64,000 nucleotides of DNA from Ophiura sarsii (Eukaryota; Echinodermata; Ophiuroidea; Amphilepidida; Ophiuridae). How positions within the stretch are numbered: position 1 is the stretch's first letter; every line of letters begins with the position of its first letter. Below, in pieces: positions 36,475 to 47,859 of this stretch. The translations under genes and the position numbers were made by a program. The stretch spans positions 25,264,161-25,328,160 of the forward strand of contig CM069447.1 in assembly GCA_035610835.1 (NCBI GenBank), given 5' to 3'. The notes below the pieces were generated by a model that was not told where the DNA came from, did no database searches, and worked only from the letters and a program-made list of their open reading frames with translations.

Positions 36475-37080
36475 TTCCTCCCAACTCTTTGATTTATTGC
36501 ACTAGCTGTTAGTGCCTACGGCGCTTTTGGGTACCTGCTCTGGCCGTTTCGACGCTGGTTTTGACTAGATATTTTGTAGCCAGGCATTCACACTACAGTG
36601 GGGTCATTGTGAAATTTACTCAATGCAGATTTTGTTAATTTTTCGTGATTTTAGGGACATAAATGAATAAATGACATAATATACCCACAAATTGGTTTTC
36701 GAATGATCAAATTCTGTTGTATACATCCAATGTAATATGAACAATAGTTTTATTTCGCAGTTATACATTTCGATCCCTCTCCCAACTCTCTGAGTTATTG
36801 CGACACCACGTGGATTGCCTACGGCGCTTCGCAGTAAATCCGATTCGGCCGTTGGTGCAGGGGCGACTTGGTATCTTGGTAGGAAGGCTTTCCACTAGTG
36901 GGGTTTATGTGAAGATTAATAAATACAGATTTGGCTGATTTTCGTTATTCAAGATACAAAATTGAACAATTGAGATAATATAGACACAAATTGAAGTTTT
37001 AACGGGCAATTTCGGTTGTATATTTTGGAAGATATGAAAGGAAAACTATATAATGTTCACTGTATAGATTTGTACAACGC
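36475..37080 (+). repeat. Two-copy tandem repeat, period about 301 bp
   Basis: CCCAACTCT...GATTTATTGC at 36480 recurs at 36781, with TGCCTACGGCGCTT, CACTA.AGTGGGGT and CAGATTT following in the same order. A third, much more decayed unit may follow to about 37200. It sits in intron 3 of METTL27-like copy A. Confidence 0.6.
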
Positions 37081-37617
37081 GGCAGAGCATGATGATTTCA
37101 CAGCATGTGGTTGAGTTTGCACCGCGCTGTAGTAGGACTTGCCCAGCATGTGGACATGTTGTCCATGGATGGTATGTAGGTCAGGCAATTGCTAGTTGAA
37201 AATTCACCCAACACCAAATTTGTAAGGTTTTAGCGAGGTTGTATAACGATATTTCTAGCTTTTAACTTCAATTTGTTATAAAATTAGTGCTTAGTATTTC
37301 AGATTTTATAAAATAAAATGTTCACATTTTGAAAAAAAAGTCCCCGGAAAAGTCTCGATATAGCATTTCTAGATTATATTTTAGTTTCAATTATTAGCCC
37401 AATTGGGCTACATTAAATGCTAAATGTAATGAAGACTGTATTGGCTAGACAGAGTCGGGACTCAGGACACATGTTCCCGGATCAATTACTTATATCTTGG
37501 CCTGTCATGTCAAAAAATATATTCCAAATTGGCGCAAAATATAGAGGGGATGGAACCGTAATAATAATCACTACAGATATTTGTGAGTGGGGTAGCTGCT
37601 TGATAAACGAACATTAA

Positions 37618-40600
37618 GGGGGCTGTCAAGTGTCAGAAATAGCTTCCGTATAACTGCCGTAACTACGTCATTATTCATATATTCCATATAAAAGTATACA
37701 TTTTCTTGAAGGAAAGGGTTCAATAAATCTAACAATGAACTTGAAATTGGTCTAAAAAGGACCATTTTGGAGAGAATCATAAAAAACGAGAATTTTAACC
37801 AGTCTTCAATTCGGACAAGGTAACCAAAAAAATATTTTCTGAAAATGTGTCCTTATACGATTTTTTGTAATCTTAAGAAAATTACCCGGGTTTTGTTTTT
37901 TTGTTTATGGATATCTGAAATATTGTTTTATTTATTGACCAAATAAGGCAACAAATGGGATTTTTAAATACAACAAATGTGAATTTCCACAAAATGATCC
38001 GAAAAATCGGAAATAGGCCAAAAACAAAAAAAACAAAAAAAATGGAACCTGGCGACGATCATGCTTGTTGCGTTAAACTTATTTGCTGTCCATCAGATGC
38101 AATCGTGTCTGTAAATCGTATTTTTACTCAAAAATGAACATAAAGAAATCAACCGATGAAGGTGAAAAGTGACAATACCGCCGTTTGATCATGGTTTACG
38201 GGGAAATACACGTATTTCAAATGCTGCTCTTTAGATATTGTGGGAAGCATATAAATCCCCAACTTCGTGCAAAGTTTGATTACAAACCGTTCTTTTCTTG
38301 GTATCAAAATAACCTCAAATGTGTGTTAAAAAACCACCTTTTTCGTGATGTAGAGTGTGAAAAAGAAGCCTACCTTTCATGCGCATTCGAAGTGCGTTTC
38401 CAATTTCCGGGAAGCGTAACGCATGAATGCACGTGCGTTGATCGACAATGAGCGCGGACGCGCGTGGAATGTTTTGAGTTGGCAAAATAAATGGTGACGC
38501 GTGCGCGTTGAACCGGTTGACAAATATTAGACGCTCGTGTATTAATTTCTGTGCGCAACATCTGCGGCTAATCATCAGAGTTTATCATTATAGGCCCAGT
38601 GTAGTCGAGTCTTTATCAATGTGATCATTTAGAAATGCACCGTGGCGCAGTTAGTGAGTAGTCTGGGTGTAAAAATCAACACCTATCGTAGATAAAGGAC
38701 TTAGTAAAGGAGAGAGAAAAATTGGAAACATTAGAGAGAAAGCGAGAAATGGGAATGAAGATTTTAATTGTGACCTGTCGTTTGGTACATGTTTTCTCTT
38801 CTTCTACTTCAGATATTAAAAGAGACGGAATCGGATAAGCTTCTGACTAATATGAGTCACGTCACGAATTGTAATTTCATCATAGTAAAGGCCAAAACAT
38901 GCCACTAAACTTGACCCTCGTTATGCATGCCAGCGCCACTGAAAATAGAAACTGAAATATACGTCTAGTTCTAACATTAAACAATGTTTAATGAAGCAGG
39001 AAATAAAATTAATGGTTTGTAAAATGACTAGGAATTGTCTACATGGGTAAACTGTCAAGCGAACGGGTAACAATAGCGTATCAGCAGAGTGTCTCCCTCC
39101 CTCGACGGATTTGACCAGGTAGAACAGACCGGGCTAAAAGTTTTTTATTTTCTGTAAATACAGTGGGTTGGAGGGAGCGAGGGCCCCAATTTGAGTCAGA
39201 TGGGGGTGGATTTTGAGGACACCACGTCACGACCCCCCCCCCCCCCCCCCCCCAACCCCCCTCCCCGTTTTCAAATGTCGGACACGGCGGCGGCAATCCT
39301 CAGCCTGGTAAAGTTATGGTCTACCTGGAAGATACCATTTCCCCTTCCGACAAGTGATCTCATCAAATACGCCACTGGCGGGTAATGGATCGCATTTCAC
39401 AGTAGTTGAATGATAAGCATTTTCCATTAGAATGGACTTGGATCCTTTTAAAATTGGTTTGCTATCTACCGAAGATAGTTATTAAATAGTGATTGTTCAG
39501 TGTTATAACAATAGCTCTATTCAGCATTTCGGTTGAATCTCTTTTATAGTTTGCTATCTACTGAAGATAACAATGATAACGGTGAAAACACGGTCATTTA
39601 ACAATTAGCTCTAGTAGACCTATATATGGTTTTATTATTTATTGGCTATTCCTATATGAATTGCCTTGTCACTACTTAGATTGAAACTTTTTCATTGAGA
39701 GAAGGACACAAAAGTACAAGGATATCAAAGGTGCAACCACACATTTAATTAAGCAGGCCTATTGTTTACATCTCATAACTTCGTGATACAACCAAACCGA
39801 TGTTACCCTATTTTTTGCTGGGGAGGTCCGAGGGGCAGCAAAAGTGTACTTCCTTCTGTCGTGGGAGGGGGGAGGGGGGGGGGGGTGGGGGCAGTATTAG
39901 AGCATCCTCTCCCACCATAATCCCATCCCTTTCACCTTTGCTTTCAGTCTAGAACATTGGGAAGTTTTATTGATTCAAAAATATGAATGATGGGCCATTT
40001 AGCGATCGAAATGGGAAGACCTCTGTTCTTTGTTGAGTCCGAATTTCAATCGGTATGTTCCCGAATTTATATATTATTTAATTTAACCATGACATTTTAG
40101 GAGGATGTAAACATGGTAAAGAAACATGACTTGTTTGGCCTTATACTTCTGGTAACTTATTTTGTCTGATATTATGGCATGTCACCAAACCGTAGGCCTT
40201 ACACAGGGGCCTTGTACCCAAACGTAAACTGAAATAAATGAGCTTATAATGGATATTATATTAAAATATACCAGGAGAGGCTGTCGACCCCTGCTGCTCA
40301 CCTTGGCCCTATACCCCGTGTCTTGTTTTTGATTGCCGCGTGTGCACATAACTATACAACGTTAGACTATTAACCATGATAACCATGATAGCATCTGCTC
40401 CATCGGCCCGAGGATGCTTCTCCGATCATGCCCATAATATGTAGGCCTAGGTCAAATGGCACTTATAAATTGATATTATGTTTGATATAAAATGACAAAT
40501 TAGTTCACCGAGTTGAATTAATTGAGAACTAGCTAACTTAACAACGATACGAAGTAATAGGCCTACCATAATTCAGTAATGACAATAGATAAATAAACAG

Positions 40601-41253
40601 GTATTGGATGGACGGGGCGGGTGGGACGGACATGGACAACATTAAAAGGAAACAAAAACAAAACATATAAGCCTTCGGATAAAACCCGGTGTAAGTCTTT
40701 TTGATTCTTATAACGTTTCATATCATGGATTCAACATCTTCCTCTGTCCTTTATTTTTATCTTTGTTTTCCTTCTCTCTTTCCAAACTCCTTGACACTAA
40801 CGCTTGTGCTAAAGCCTGGTTTTACTTACTTGCTTCAGGCACAGCCACCCGGCAAAAAATGACGGTTTGATTAGTCGGGCCTCCGATGCGTAAACAATGC
40901 GTGTAAACAAGCTCTCAAACGCGCCAAAAACATAGCGGGTAAAGCAACACGCACTGGCGGCATTCGAAACAACAGCGTCGCGTATTTTAAGCGAACTGGC
41001 TAATTTGCGTGAAAAATAAAACACGGGATACGCGGCGCTTGGGAATTTCGCTGATCCCCTGCGGGCAGACTTTTCCATTCTACTTTGTCGATGATCACAA
41101 TAAGGGATTTAAATCCTTCTAAATAGGCTTTTGGAATTTCAAAATTGAAAATTTCTTTGCATGTACTGATAGATAACACTATGATTCTGAAGTTTTGAAA
41201 AATGAAGAAAAGTGAAATTCCTGGAAAATACGAAATGACACTTGACAGCCCCC
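37618..41253. mobile_element. piggyBac-like element, 3.6 kb, TTAA target duplication
   Basis: The ends are GGGGGCTGTCAAGTGTCA and its exact inverse TGACACTTGACAGCCCCC, with TTAA on both sides (37614-37617 and 41254-41257). TTAA duplication is the hallmark of the piggyBac superfamily. About 3.6 kb lies between, but no long frame and nothing resembling a transposase is present, so it is non-autonomous or decayed. The first about 350 bases recur as a solo left end at 2369-2750. It occupies intron 3 of METTL27-like copy A. Confidence 0.78.
39232..39262. repeat. Poly-C tract
   Basis: A long cytosine run interrupted by few bases. Similar runs occur near 6454, 12700, 14587, 24910 and 62878, often close to MITE ends. 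Confidence 0.8.
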
Positions 41254-41650
41254 TTAAGGGCCGTATTCTCGTACTGAACGCGAATTTAGCTTAAAGCCGT
41301 GTCTAACTAAATGTAAACGCGTGTCTAACTTTAACGCGAGTTTATCTTTTAAACAACGTGTTTAACAAAACACGGTTTTAAACTCCGCGAATCTCGTCCA
41401 CAGAGTGGTCGTGCATTACTGTATACAGGTATTTATTGTTGTTGTGGCCCTAATGGATTACAATAGATATCGACCGAATACCTCAAAAGTACGTGTATTT
41501 TTAATACTACACAATCTGAACGTCATGTCATCTTGCAGCAGGCATGGTTGAGTGATCATTCAAGGCATACAGTTGGTGTATGAATTTAGTTAAACGCGCT
41601 TTAAACTACCCCATACCCATGTTTAAAGTTAGACACTTTTTAGTGAGTAA

Positions 41651-42878
41651 GGGCGTGTTCACACTATAGCTAGTTTTATCTACGACCCGGGTCGATTCCG
41701 GGTTGAAGTTTGGTGTGAACAGAAAAATAGGCTCAACAACCCGACCCGGGTCGAAAATGAAGGATAGAACCCGGGTTCAACCCGGGTTCAACCCGCATCG
41801 ACTGTAGTGTGAACAGAAATCGCTGTTTCGACCCGGGTTGCCGGAAGTAGATAACCCGGTAAAGTCTATCGTACAATGATCTAACAATAAAATCAAATGT
41901 AGACCACATCACTTCCCACCACTGCCCAGGCCGTAGACTTGCCCACTGCGTACGATCTTTAGCTACTGAGTACAAAGAAAACAGCGTCGATGCACTCAGC
42001 GTTAAAGATAACATAAATTCCTGGTATCGGCTGAAAAGAATGTTAATGGTTGCCCGCTTTATTCCTGCCATCTTTCTACGGCCTCTGGCACGTTGTCGCT
42101 GATGTTTTCGACGGTATTTCATTACCAGCCACTGTTGCTTGTTGTTGCCATGATGAGCAAGCTAGGTCATAGGTCATCGAACCCGGATTGATCGATGTTT
42201 CATTTTCTGTTCACACTAGCGCTATGTATGTGAAACTCGGACTGGTCAACTCCCGCTTACCAAGAATCCTCTTCATTATCTCGTTCCCAAAGAAAGATTT
42301 GGGTTCCACCCCAGACTTGTTGTTATGTGTTTCAGTATCTGTGATTTTTTTCTTGAGTGTATTGATTTTATTTTGACATTGATCAATGTTACGGTGAAAA
42401 CCCATTGCCTCCATCTAGCGTGATATATTGGCGTAAATATCCTTATTGTGGATCATTGAGTTCTCACTAGTTTGCACGGTCTCTTCCGCCCAGAGTTCTA
42501 TCATGGCTTCCGTTTCAATTTGACTCCATTTATTTGTCATTTTGATAAAGATTTCAACCAGAACCAGAGGCAGAAGAGAACGTGCGAAGCAAAGCTCGAA
42601 ACTGACGTTAATAACTACCATGCCAAACCACGGTCAGAGGTTAGGTCAGCAGTCAGGTTATCTACTTCCGGCAACTCGGGTCGAAACAGCGATTTCTGTT
42701 CACACTACAGTCGATGCGGGTTGAACCCGGGTTCTACCCTTCACTTTCGCAGGGTTGTAATTTTCGACCCGGGTCGGTTTTTTGAGCCTATTTTTCTGTT
42801 CACACCAGACTTCAACCCGGGTTCGACCCGGGTCCGACCCGGGTCGTGGAGAAAACTAGCTATAGTGTGAACACGCCC
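41651..42878. mobile_element. Inner Harbinger-like element, 1228 bp, long terminal inverted repeats
   Basis: Ends are GGGCGTGTTCACACTATAGC and its inverse GCTATAGTGTGAACACGCCC, flanked by TAA (41648-41650 and 42879-42881). The inverted repeats extend about 200 bases inward and contain repeated GACCCGGGTCG palindromes and GTGTGAACAGAAA words. It is inserted in the outer MITE and carries a Myb/SANT-like gene remnant. An arginine-rich minus-strand frame near 42000-42122 may also be element-derived. No DDE transposase was found. Confidence 0.8.
42211..42540 (-). pseudogene. Myb/SANT-like DNA-binding protein remnant of the inner Harbinger element
   Basis: From ATG at 42538-42540 the frame reads MTNKWSQIETEAMIELWAEE, an aromatic-rich start typical of Myb/SANT-like trihelix domains, then after an in-frame TAG (42415-42417) EAMGFHRNIDQCQNKINTLK, the third-helix pattern with conserved C, K and N spacing. 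Harbinger elements usually encode such a Myb-like protein next to the transposase and need it for nuclear import and binding of the ends. About 110 codons survive with one nonsense change; the transposase gene is absent. Confidence 0.65.
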
Positions 42879-42943
42879 TAAAGTCAAAGTTAGACGCGTG
42901 TTTAGCTTACAACCATGTTTAACTACGTACGAGAATACGGGCC

Positions 42944-43792
42944 TAAGTATTTTTCTAATACATTTCTAGTCATCATTGTCACTAAATATCAATACATTAT
43001 TGGGATGGACCGAATAAGTCGAACGTACATACATAGCATAACAAAAATAAAATATATGTATCATAAATGAAGAAAACATGTTGAAGGCCTGATATATAGG
43101 GTGAGTCAAAAAATAAGTGTACTCAAAGTAAAATAATTATTAAAACTATTTGTTATCAGAATTTGAAGGCAATCAATGAATGCGGCAATAGATGCCATTA
43201 TTCACTATCGTCAGCAAAAAGAATCGTGACATTTCATGGAACCGTTTATCAGATATGACAATTTTGGTAAAGTTACTGCCACGTTGAAACCGAATTTTAC
43301 TCAATATTGCTTGATATTAATGAACAAGTGGATTCATGTATGGTACACAAACGCTAACTAATAAAGACAAATCAAACATTCTCAGTTATTTTTTTTAACA
43401 TTAAATGCAAAATAATGACAAAACAATGTCAATATTACTAACACACCGTCATTTAGCAACAACAACAACAATTTTGGCTTTTGCGATGGTCGGACTCAGC
43501 TCGGACTAGAGTGTGGACCATTTTCAATAGTGGAATTCATTAGATCTTATAAGAGAAAATATCGCAAATCTTGTTCGGTTTATAAAATGTTCACCTTTAC
43601 GCAAAATGAGCATGAAATATGTTTACCACAGCCAATTTCAACCAACTAAAATTCCTTAAAAAGCTAATGGTTTTAGGTTTACAAGTTTGTTTTTAAAAGG
43701 TGTCCCATAAAACAGTGGACATTGATGATTTTAGAGGATATAATATATTAATTATCACATTGCGTTTGTTTATCCTCATTAATGTTGTTCAG
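42944..43792. other. Rest of intron 3 of METTL27-like copy A
   Basis: AT-rich. AGGGTGAGTCAAAAAATAAG near 43100 resembles one mariner-type end without a matching partner. Nothing else recognised. Confidence 0.4.
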
Positions 43793-43904
43793 ATACTTAC
43801 GATGTTGTTTGTGTGAGCGGAGGTATGGTAGTAGGCCATCTTGCACCTAATAACTTACCAGAATTAACAAGAATGGCTAAACGAGGTAATGTATAACATC
43901 TTCA

Positions 43905-45060
43905 TCTTTATCTTTATATTTGTCCTTCATCTTCATCTTCATCTTTATGTTCCTCCCATTACATTCCCCATTTTCGTCTTCGACTTAGTCGTCATCTTCG
44001 TCGTCATCTTCATCTTCATCTTCATCTTCATCTTCATCTTCATCTTCATCTTCATCTTCATCTTCATCTTCATCTTCATCTTCATCTTCATCTTCATCTT
44101 CATCTTCATCTTCATCTTCATCCCATCCCAATCCCCATCTTCATCTTCTTATCTCCCTCATCATCTTCATCCTCACCTTTTTCTTCATTTGCATCTTCCT
44201 CCACCTCCTCGACCTCGTCTTCCTCGACCTCGTCATCCTCGTCTTCGTCCTCTTCGTCTTCGTCTTCTTCATTTGTCTTCATCCTCATATTTGTCTTTAT
44301 CCCAATCCCCAACTTCATCTTAATCTTCATCTTCTTATCTCCCTCGTCATCTTCATCCTCACCTTTATCTTCATTTGCATCTTCCTCCATCTCCTCCTCT
44401 TCCATCCTTCTTCGTCTTCGTCTTCGTCTTCATCTTCATCCTCATATTTGTCTTCATCTTCATCTGCATCATCATCTTCATGTAACTCCCATCCCAATCC
44501 CCATCTTCATCTTTATCTTCTCATCTCAATAGTCATCTTCATTCTCACCTTTATATTCATTTGCGTCTTCCTCTACCTCCTCCCCACCCATCCTCATCCC
44601 CCACCCATCCTCGTCATCCTCGTCCTCCGCCTCGTCCTCCGCCTCCTCCTCCTCCTCCTCCTCCTCCTCCTCCTCCTCCTCCTCCTCCTCCTCCTCCTCC
44701 TCCTCCTCCTCCTCCTCCTCCTCCTCCTCCTCCTCCTCCTCCACCTCCTCCTCCTCCTCCTCCTCCTCCTCCTCCTCCTCCTCCTCCTCCTCCTCCTCCT
44801 CCTCCTCCTCCTCCTCCTCCTCCTCCTCCTCCTCCTCCTCCTCCTCCTCCTCCTCCTCCTCCTCCTCCGCATCGTCATGCCTCGTCCTGCCTCGTCCTGC
44901 CTCGTCCGCCTCGTTCTCTTCGTCTTCGTCTTCCTTTTCGTCTTCGTCTTCGCTTCGTCTTCGTCTTCGTCTTCACCTTCATCTTCACCTTCACCTTCAT
45001 CTTCATCTTCATATTTATCTTCATCTTCATCGTCATCCTCTCTCTTTTTCCTCACCCTCA
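43905..45060 (+). repeat. Long pyrimidine-rich microsatellite block (CATCTT, CTCGTC, CCT repeats)
   Basis: Most of intron 4 of METTL27-like copy A. It contains a nearly pure (CATCTT)n run at about 44005-44122, mixed TCTTCG/CATCTT/CTCGTC runs, a CCT run of about 227 bases at 44642-44868 with one interruption, and TCTTCG/ACCTTC repeats to 45030. One strand is almost all pyrimidine. The long frames it produces (poly-Leu, poly-Pro, poly-Glu, poly-Arg) are artefacts of the repeat. Confidence 0.92.
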
Positions 45061-45302
45061 TCGTCTTTTTTGTTTTTTTATTGTTATTCTTACACAGGAG
45101 GTATCGTCGCTTTTAACATGACAGAGCATGCCCAAACATATCCCGAGTATGAAGAAAACACTATGCATGCTATATGTCAGTCGTTTGTTGCAGATGGCTA
45201 ATGGGTTGATTGGACTAAACAAACGGCACCATTCTACGCTGCACATTCAGACTTACACACTGGTGAAAATGGTTATATATATATATCGCAACAGTGGCTT
45301 AA

Positions 45303-45535
45303 CACTTTCCACGTGGCTATTAGTGTTACCATATACAAAACAGAATTTTCAGAAACATTTCACAATTGTCAACGTCTATCTCAAGGATTACTAAACCAAT
45401 TTTAGGCATGTTTGTATTACTTTTAATGCATTTATCATGGTGATTCCAAATCTGGTGATGAAATTCAATAATGTTGACATTATTGAAAACTCTTTTGGAA
45501 ATTTTGGAGCTGTCGTTTGCAAACGACTGCCGCAT
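45303..45535 (-). pseudogene. Unknown coding-like repeat 'R', copy 2
   Basis: Reads MRQSFANDSSKISKRVF and IIEFHHQIWNHHDKC on the minus strand, aligned with copy 1 at 35598-36090. It begins immediately after the end of METTL27-like copy A homology, so its junction may mark an insertion next to the old stop codon. Function unknown. Confidence 0.45.
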
Positions 45536-45779
45536 GGAAAGTGATAACATCCCCATTACTCGAAAAAACACATATGCTTTATATCAAAAAAGCAAATTCA
45601 AAAACATTATTAGCTTTTTCATCTCTGCCATCTTTTGCTACAACATTAATGTGGACATTACTTAATGACTATCTTTAATCTTTCATGTCTTTAAGTCTTT
45701 CAAAATTTTCTATTGACTGGTCGGCCAATAGTTCTTTTTTGTCCTACATCGAGCGATTACTGAACTAGGCTCTATAATT

Positions 45780-45856
45780 TAATGCATTTCTAATTTTTAA
45801 CATTTTTGAAAACATTTTGGGACATTTTGGAGCTGTCGTCTGCAAACGACTGCCGC
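45780..45856 (-). pseudogene. Unknown coding-like repeat 'R', copy 3 (short)
   Basis: Reads RQSFADDSSKMSQNVFKNVK then a stop and KCIK, matching the start of copies 1 and 2 with an internal deletion. Confidence 0.4.
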
Positions 45857-45870
45857 GTTCAATATATGAA

Positions 45871-47145
45871 TATATGAAGAGCTCTATTTCAAAAGGGATC
45901 AACTCCACTTTTTGTCGAAATTGAGTTAGGTGTCGAAAAGAGAGTTACAAAATACATATTTTGAACTTTGTTTTACATCATTTGCATGTTCGGGTCAAAA
46001 GTTATGGCCCTCGGTAATTTCCGGAAATGTTCGGTAATTTCTGGAAGTCTCCGGAAATTTAAATATAATATATTTTATATTTTATAAGCCAAAATGGTGG
46101 AAATTTGGTTCTTTTATCATGGTAAAACATTGATAGGAATGTCCTTAATGAAATGCCATGAAGAAAACGTAAAATGTATGGGATAATTGTTTTTAAAATT
46201 GCACACAAACAGAAGTGTTGTTATTTGAAAAATGTGCCAAATTGTCCAAATTTTCAGTTTTTTCAAGAAAAAAACAAAATTTCATAATTTAAAAAAGTTG
46301 AAGAGGTATTTTAATGCGGTTTCTGTTTTCAATGTGATTTGGTAATGTCTTTCAGGTGTACTTTTATTGAAAATAACGATTGTTTAGTAAAGTGTTATTT
46401 GAAAATTAGTCGAAACATTTATGTTCCAAAAGGCACTACATCCACTAGTTTCAGAAAACAAAGAATGACATAGGAAATACGAGGGGCATTCAATAAATAC
46501 CTGCAACTATTGAAAATCTCTGAACCGTGACATGTGTCAATAAAATAAACTTATGATACTTAAACTGCAAGTCTTACCACATTCTCACGGAAAATTTCGA
46601 ACATGGGGGTCATTTTTATCACGTAATTTCAGTACTATAAACATCATGGTCTCTGGGCACTGAAAATAGACAAGAATCAGCATTATAAATCAAGCGCAAA
46701 TATTAACACTAACGCATGTATCTTAATGCATGCTATACACTTGTCTTTCAAATTTCCCGCCATTCTAACATTAAATTACCTAACCAGTGCCCTGAGATTA
46801 TGGTATTCACAGTGCTGAAATGTAATGATAAAAATGACCTACGTGTTTGAAAATTTTCTGTGAGAAAAGAGTAAGACGTACAGTTTAAGTATTATAAGTT
46901 TACTGACACGTGTTGCGGTTCAGAGATTTTCAATGGTTGCAGGTATTTATTGAATGCCCCTTGTACAGTGGAAATAAAAAAATAAAAATCAAACCTGTTT
47001 TTAAGCTTACATGTATGGTAGCTTTCATATGGCAGAAAATTAGCATAATCAAAGAAGTGCAACTTCCTTAATTAAAAAAAAAAATGTTTTTTTCCTATTT
47101 CACTTATATGGAGTTGATCCCTTTTGGAACATATCTTTTCATATG
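45871..47145. mobile_element. Inverted-repeat element (ATATGAAGAGC family), large copy
   Basis: The left end ATATGAAGAGCTCTATTTCA continues AAAGGGATCAACTCCA; the right end is its inverse, TGGAGTTGATCCCTTTTGGA onward to about 47145. The interior holds a mariner-type MITE (46480-46963). The 1.2-kb body has no coding frame. The terminus resembles that of the small element at 47319-47598. Confidence 0.62.
46480..46963. mobile_element. Mariner-type MITE, 484 bp, TA target duplication
   Basis: Ends CGAGGGGCATTCAATAAATA and the near-inverse TATTTATTGAATGCCCCTTG, flanked by TA (46478-46479, 46964-46965). Terminal similarity extends about 100 bases through TGAAAATCTCTGAACCG and its inverse. No transposase frame. 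Confidence 0.82.
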
Positions 47146-47318
47146 CCTATGTTTAAGCCTAGGGGCTGTAGAAATAAGTTGAAATAATTTGGTTATATCT
47201 GCTGTAACACTAACAATAAACTAATACTGTTTTTCAGTTATTTTAACCTTTTGCAGCTATCTTGGAATATTTTAAAATACTCAACCTTGATCTACAGCCA
47301 CTAGGCGGTACCATAGAC

Positions 47319-47598
47319 ATATGAAGAGCGGTGTTGCAAATGGGCCTACATCCATTTCTACCTGTTACTCATTTTGCATTTATTGAATGGATATATATTT
47401 ATTATGTAGCTTGTATTGTTAGTGCCTCAATTGGCGTGCATGGATGCACTAATCCAATTCATATAGAAACAGTAATGAGCACAGCCATACAATAATTTGA
47501 TTAATCCCATGGACTTGTCAATGCAAATTCAATAATGCAAAATGAGTAACATGTTGGAGTGGGCTGGTGGCCCTTTTGCAACAAAGCTCTTCATATAT
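47319..47598. mobile_element. Inverted-repeat element (ATATGAAGAGC family), small copy
   Basis: The left ATATGAAGAGCGGTGTTGCA and the right inverse TGCAACAAAGCTCTTCATAT are about 280 bases apart. Inner arms share GGGCC and ATGAGTAACA-type words. The same terminus type occurs in the larger element just upstream. Confidence 0.65.
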
Positions 47599-47859
47599 TG
47601 AACGCTGTCCTTTTATATTTCGGGTATTGGTATTACATAGTATTATTTACAATACAAATGTTAGGTCATTTAACATCAACTTTAAAACCATTCTGGCAGC
47701 TATTTTGCAAAGTGATACAGAATCAGATTGTCACCGAGGTTGGCCTGATATCTAAACGCAGTAGCTTAGCAGTTTAAAACATACTATTTGGTGAATGTGA
47801 TGTAATATACACTCTTATAATATCTATTTTGGATAATCATACACTCATGAGGACTATTT

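Larger units (their letters stand above)
41258..42943. mobile_element. Outer Harbinger-like MITE, abutting the piggyBac-like element
   Basis: Ends are GGGCCGTATTCTCGTAC and the exact inverse GTACGAGAATACGGGCC, with TAA at 41255-41257 and 42944-42946. Its left TAA is part of the right TTAA of the piggyBac-like element, so the two are directly juxtaposed. Without the inner element it is about 455 bases and carries repeated GTTTAA and GTCTAAC words. No coding capacity. Confidence 0.75.
32338..45201 (+). pseudogene. METTL27/WBSCR27-like methyltransferase, copy A, with premature stop
   Basis: Exons 32338-32469, 34846-34968, 36240-36378, 43793-43885 and 45098-45201 join in frame to 196 codons before a TAA at 45199-45201. 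The product is a class I SAM-dependent methyltransferase of the METTL27 type: LRHVYDDLSECYDE near the N-terminus, motif I ILDVCAGTGLLG in exon 2, EIDALDFSQGMLDIAK (motif II and post-I) in exon 3, YDVVCVSGGMVVGHL in exon 4. Substrate is unknown. The donor of exon 1 is weak (GTTGGT). In copy B the same position codes arginine before WV, and reading continues about 30 residues; in copy A homology carries on past the stop to about 45302 with a further one-base slip in the TATATA run. It is either a recent pseudogene or a protein lacking its C-terminus. Confidence 0.8.

Noticed and set aside
42472..42870. 132-codon plus-strand frame ending in RPGS-rich sequence
   Set aside because: Antisense to the Myb-like remnant and continuing into the GACCCGGGTCG inverted repeat.
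43095..43130. Mariner-type element end (AGGGTGAGTCAAAAAATAAG)
   Set aside because: No inverse partner was found within several kilobases, so no element could be delimited.
44448..45121. Long frames of poly-Leu, poly-Pro, poly-Glu or poly-Arg
   Set aside because: They are translations of the CCT/CATCTT microsatellite in all frames of both strands; there is no unique sequence.
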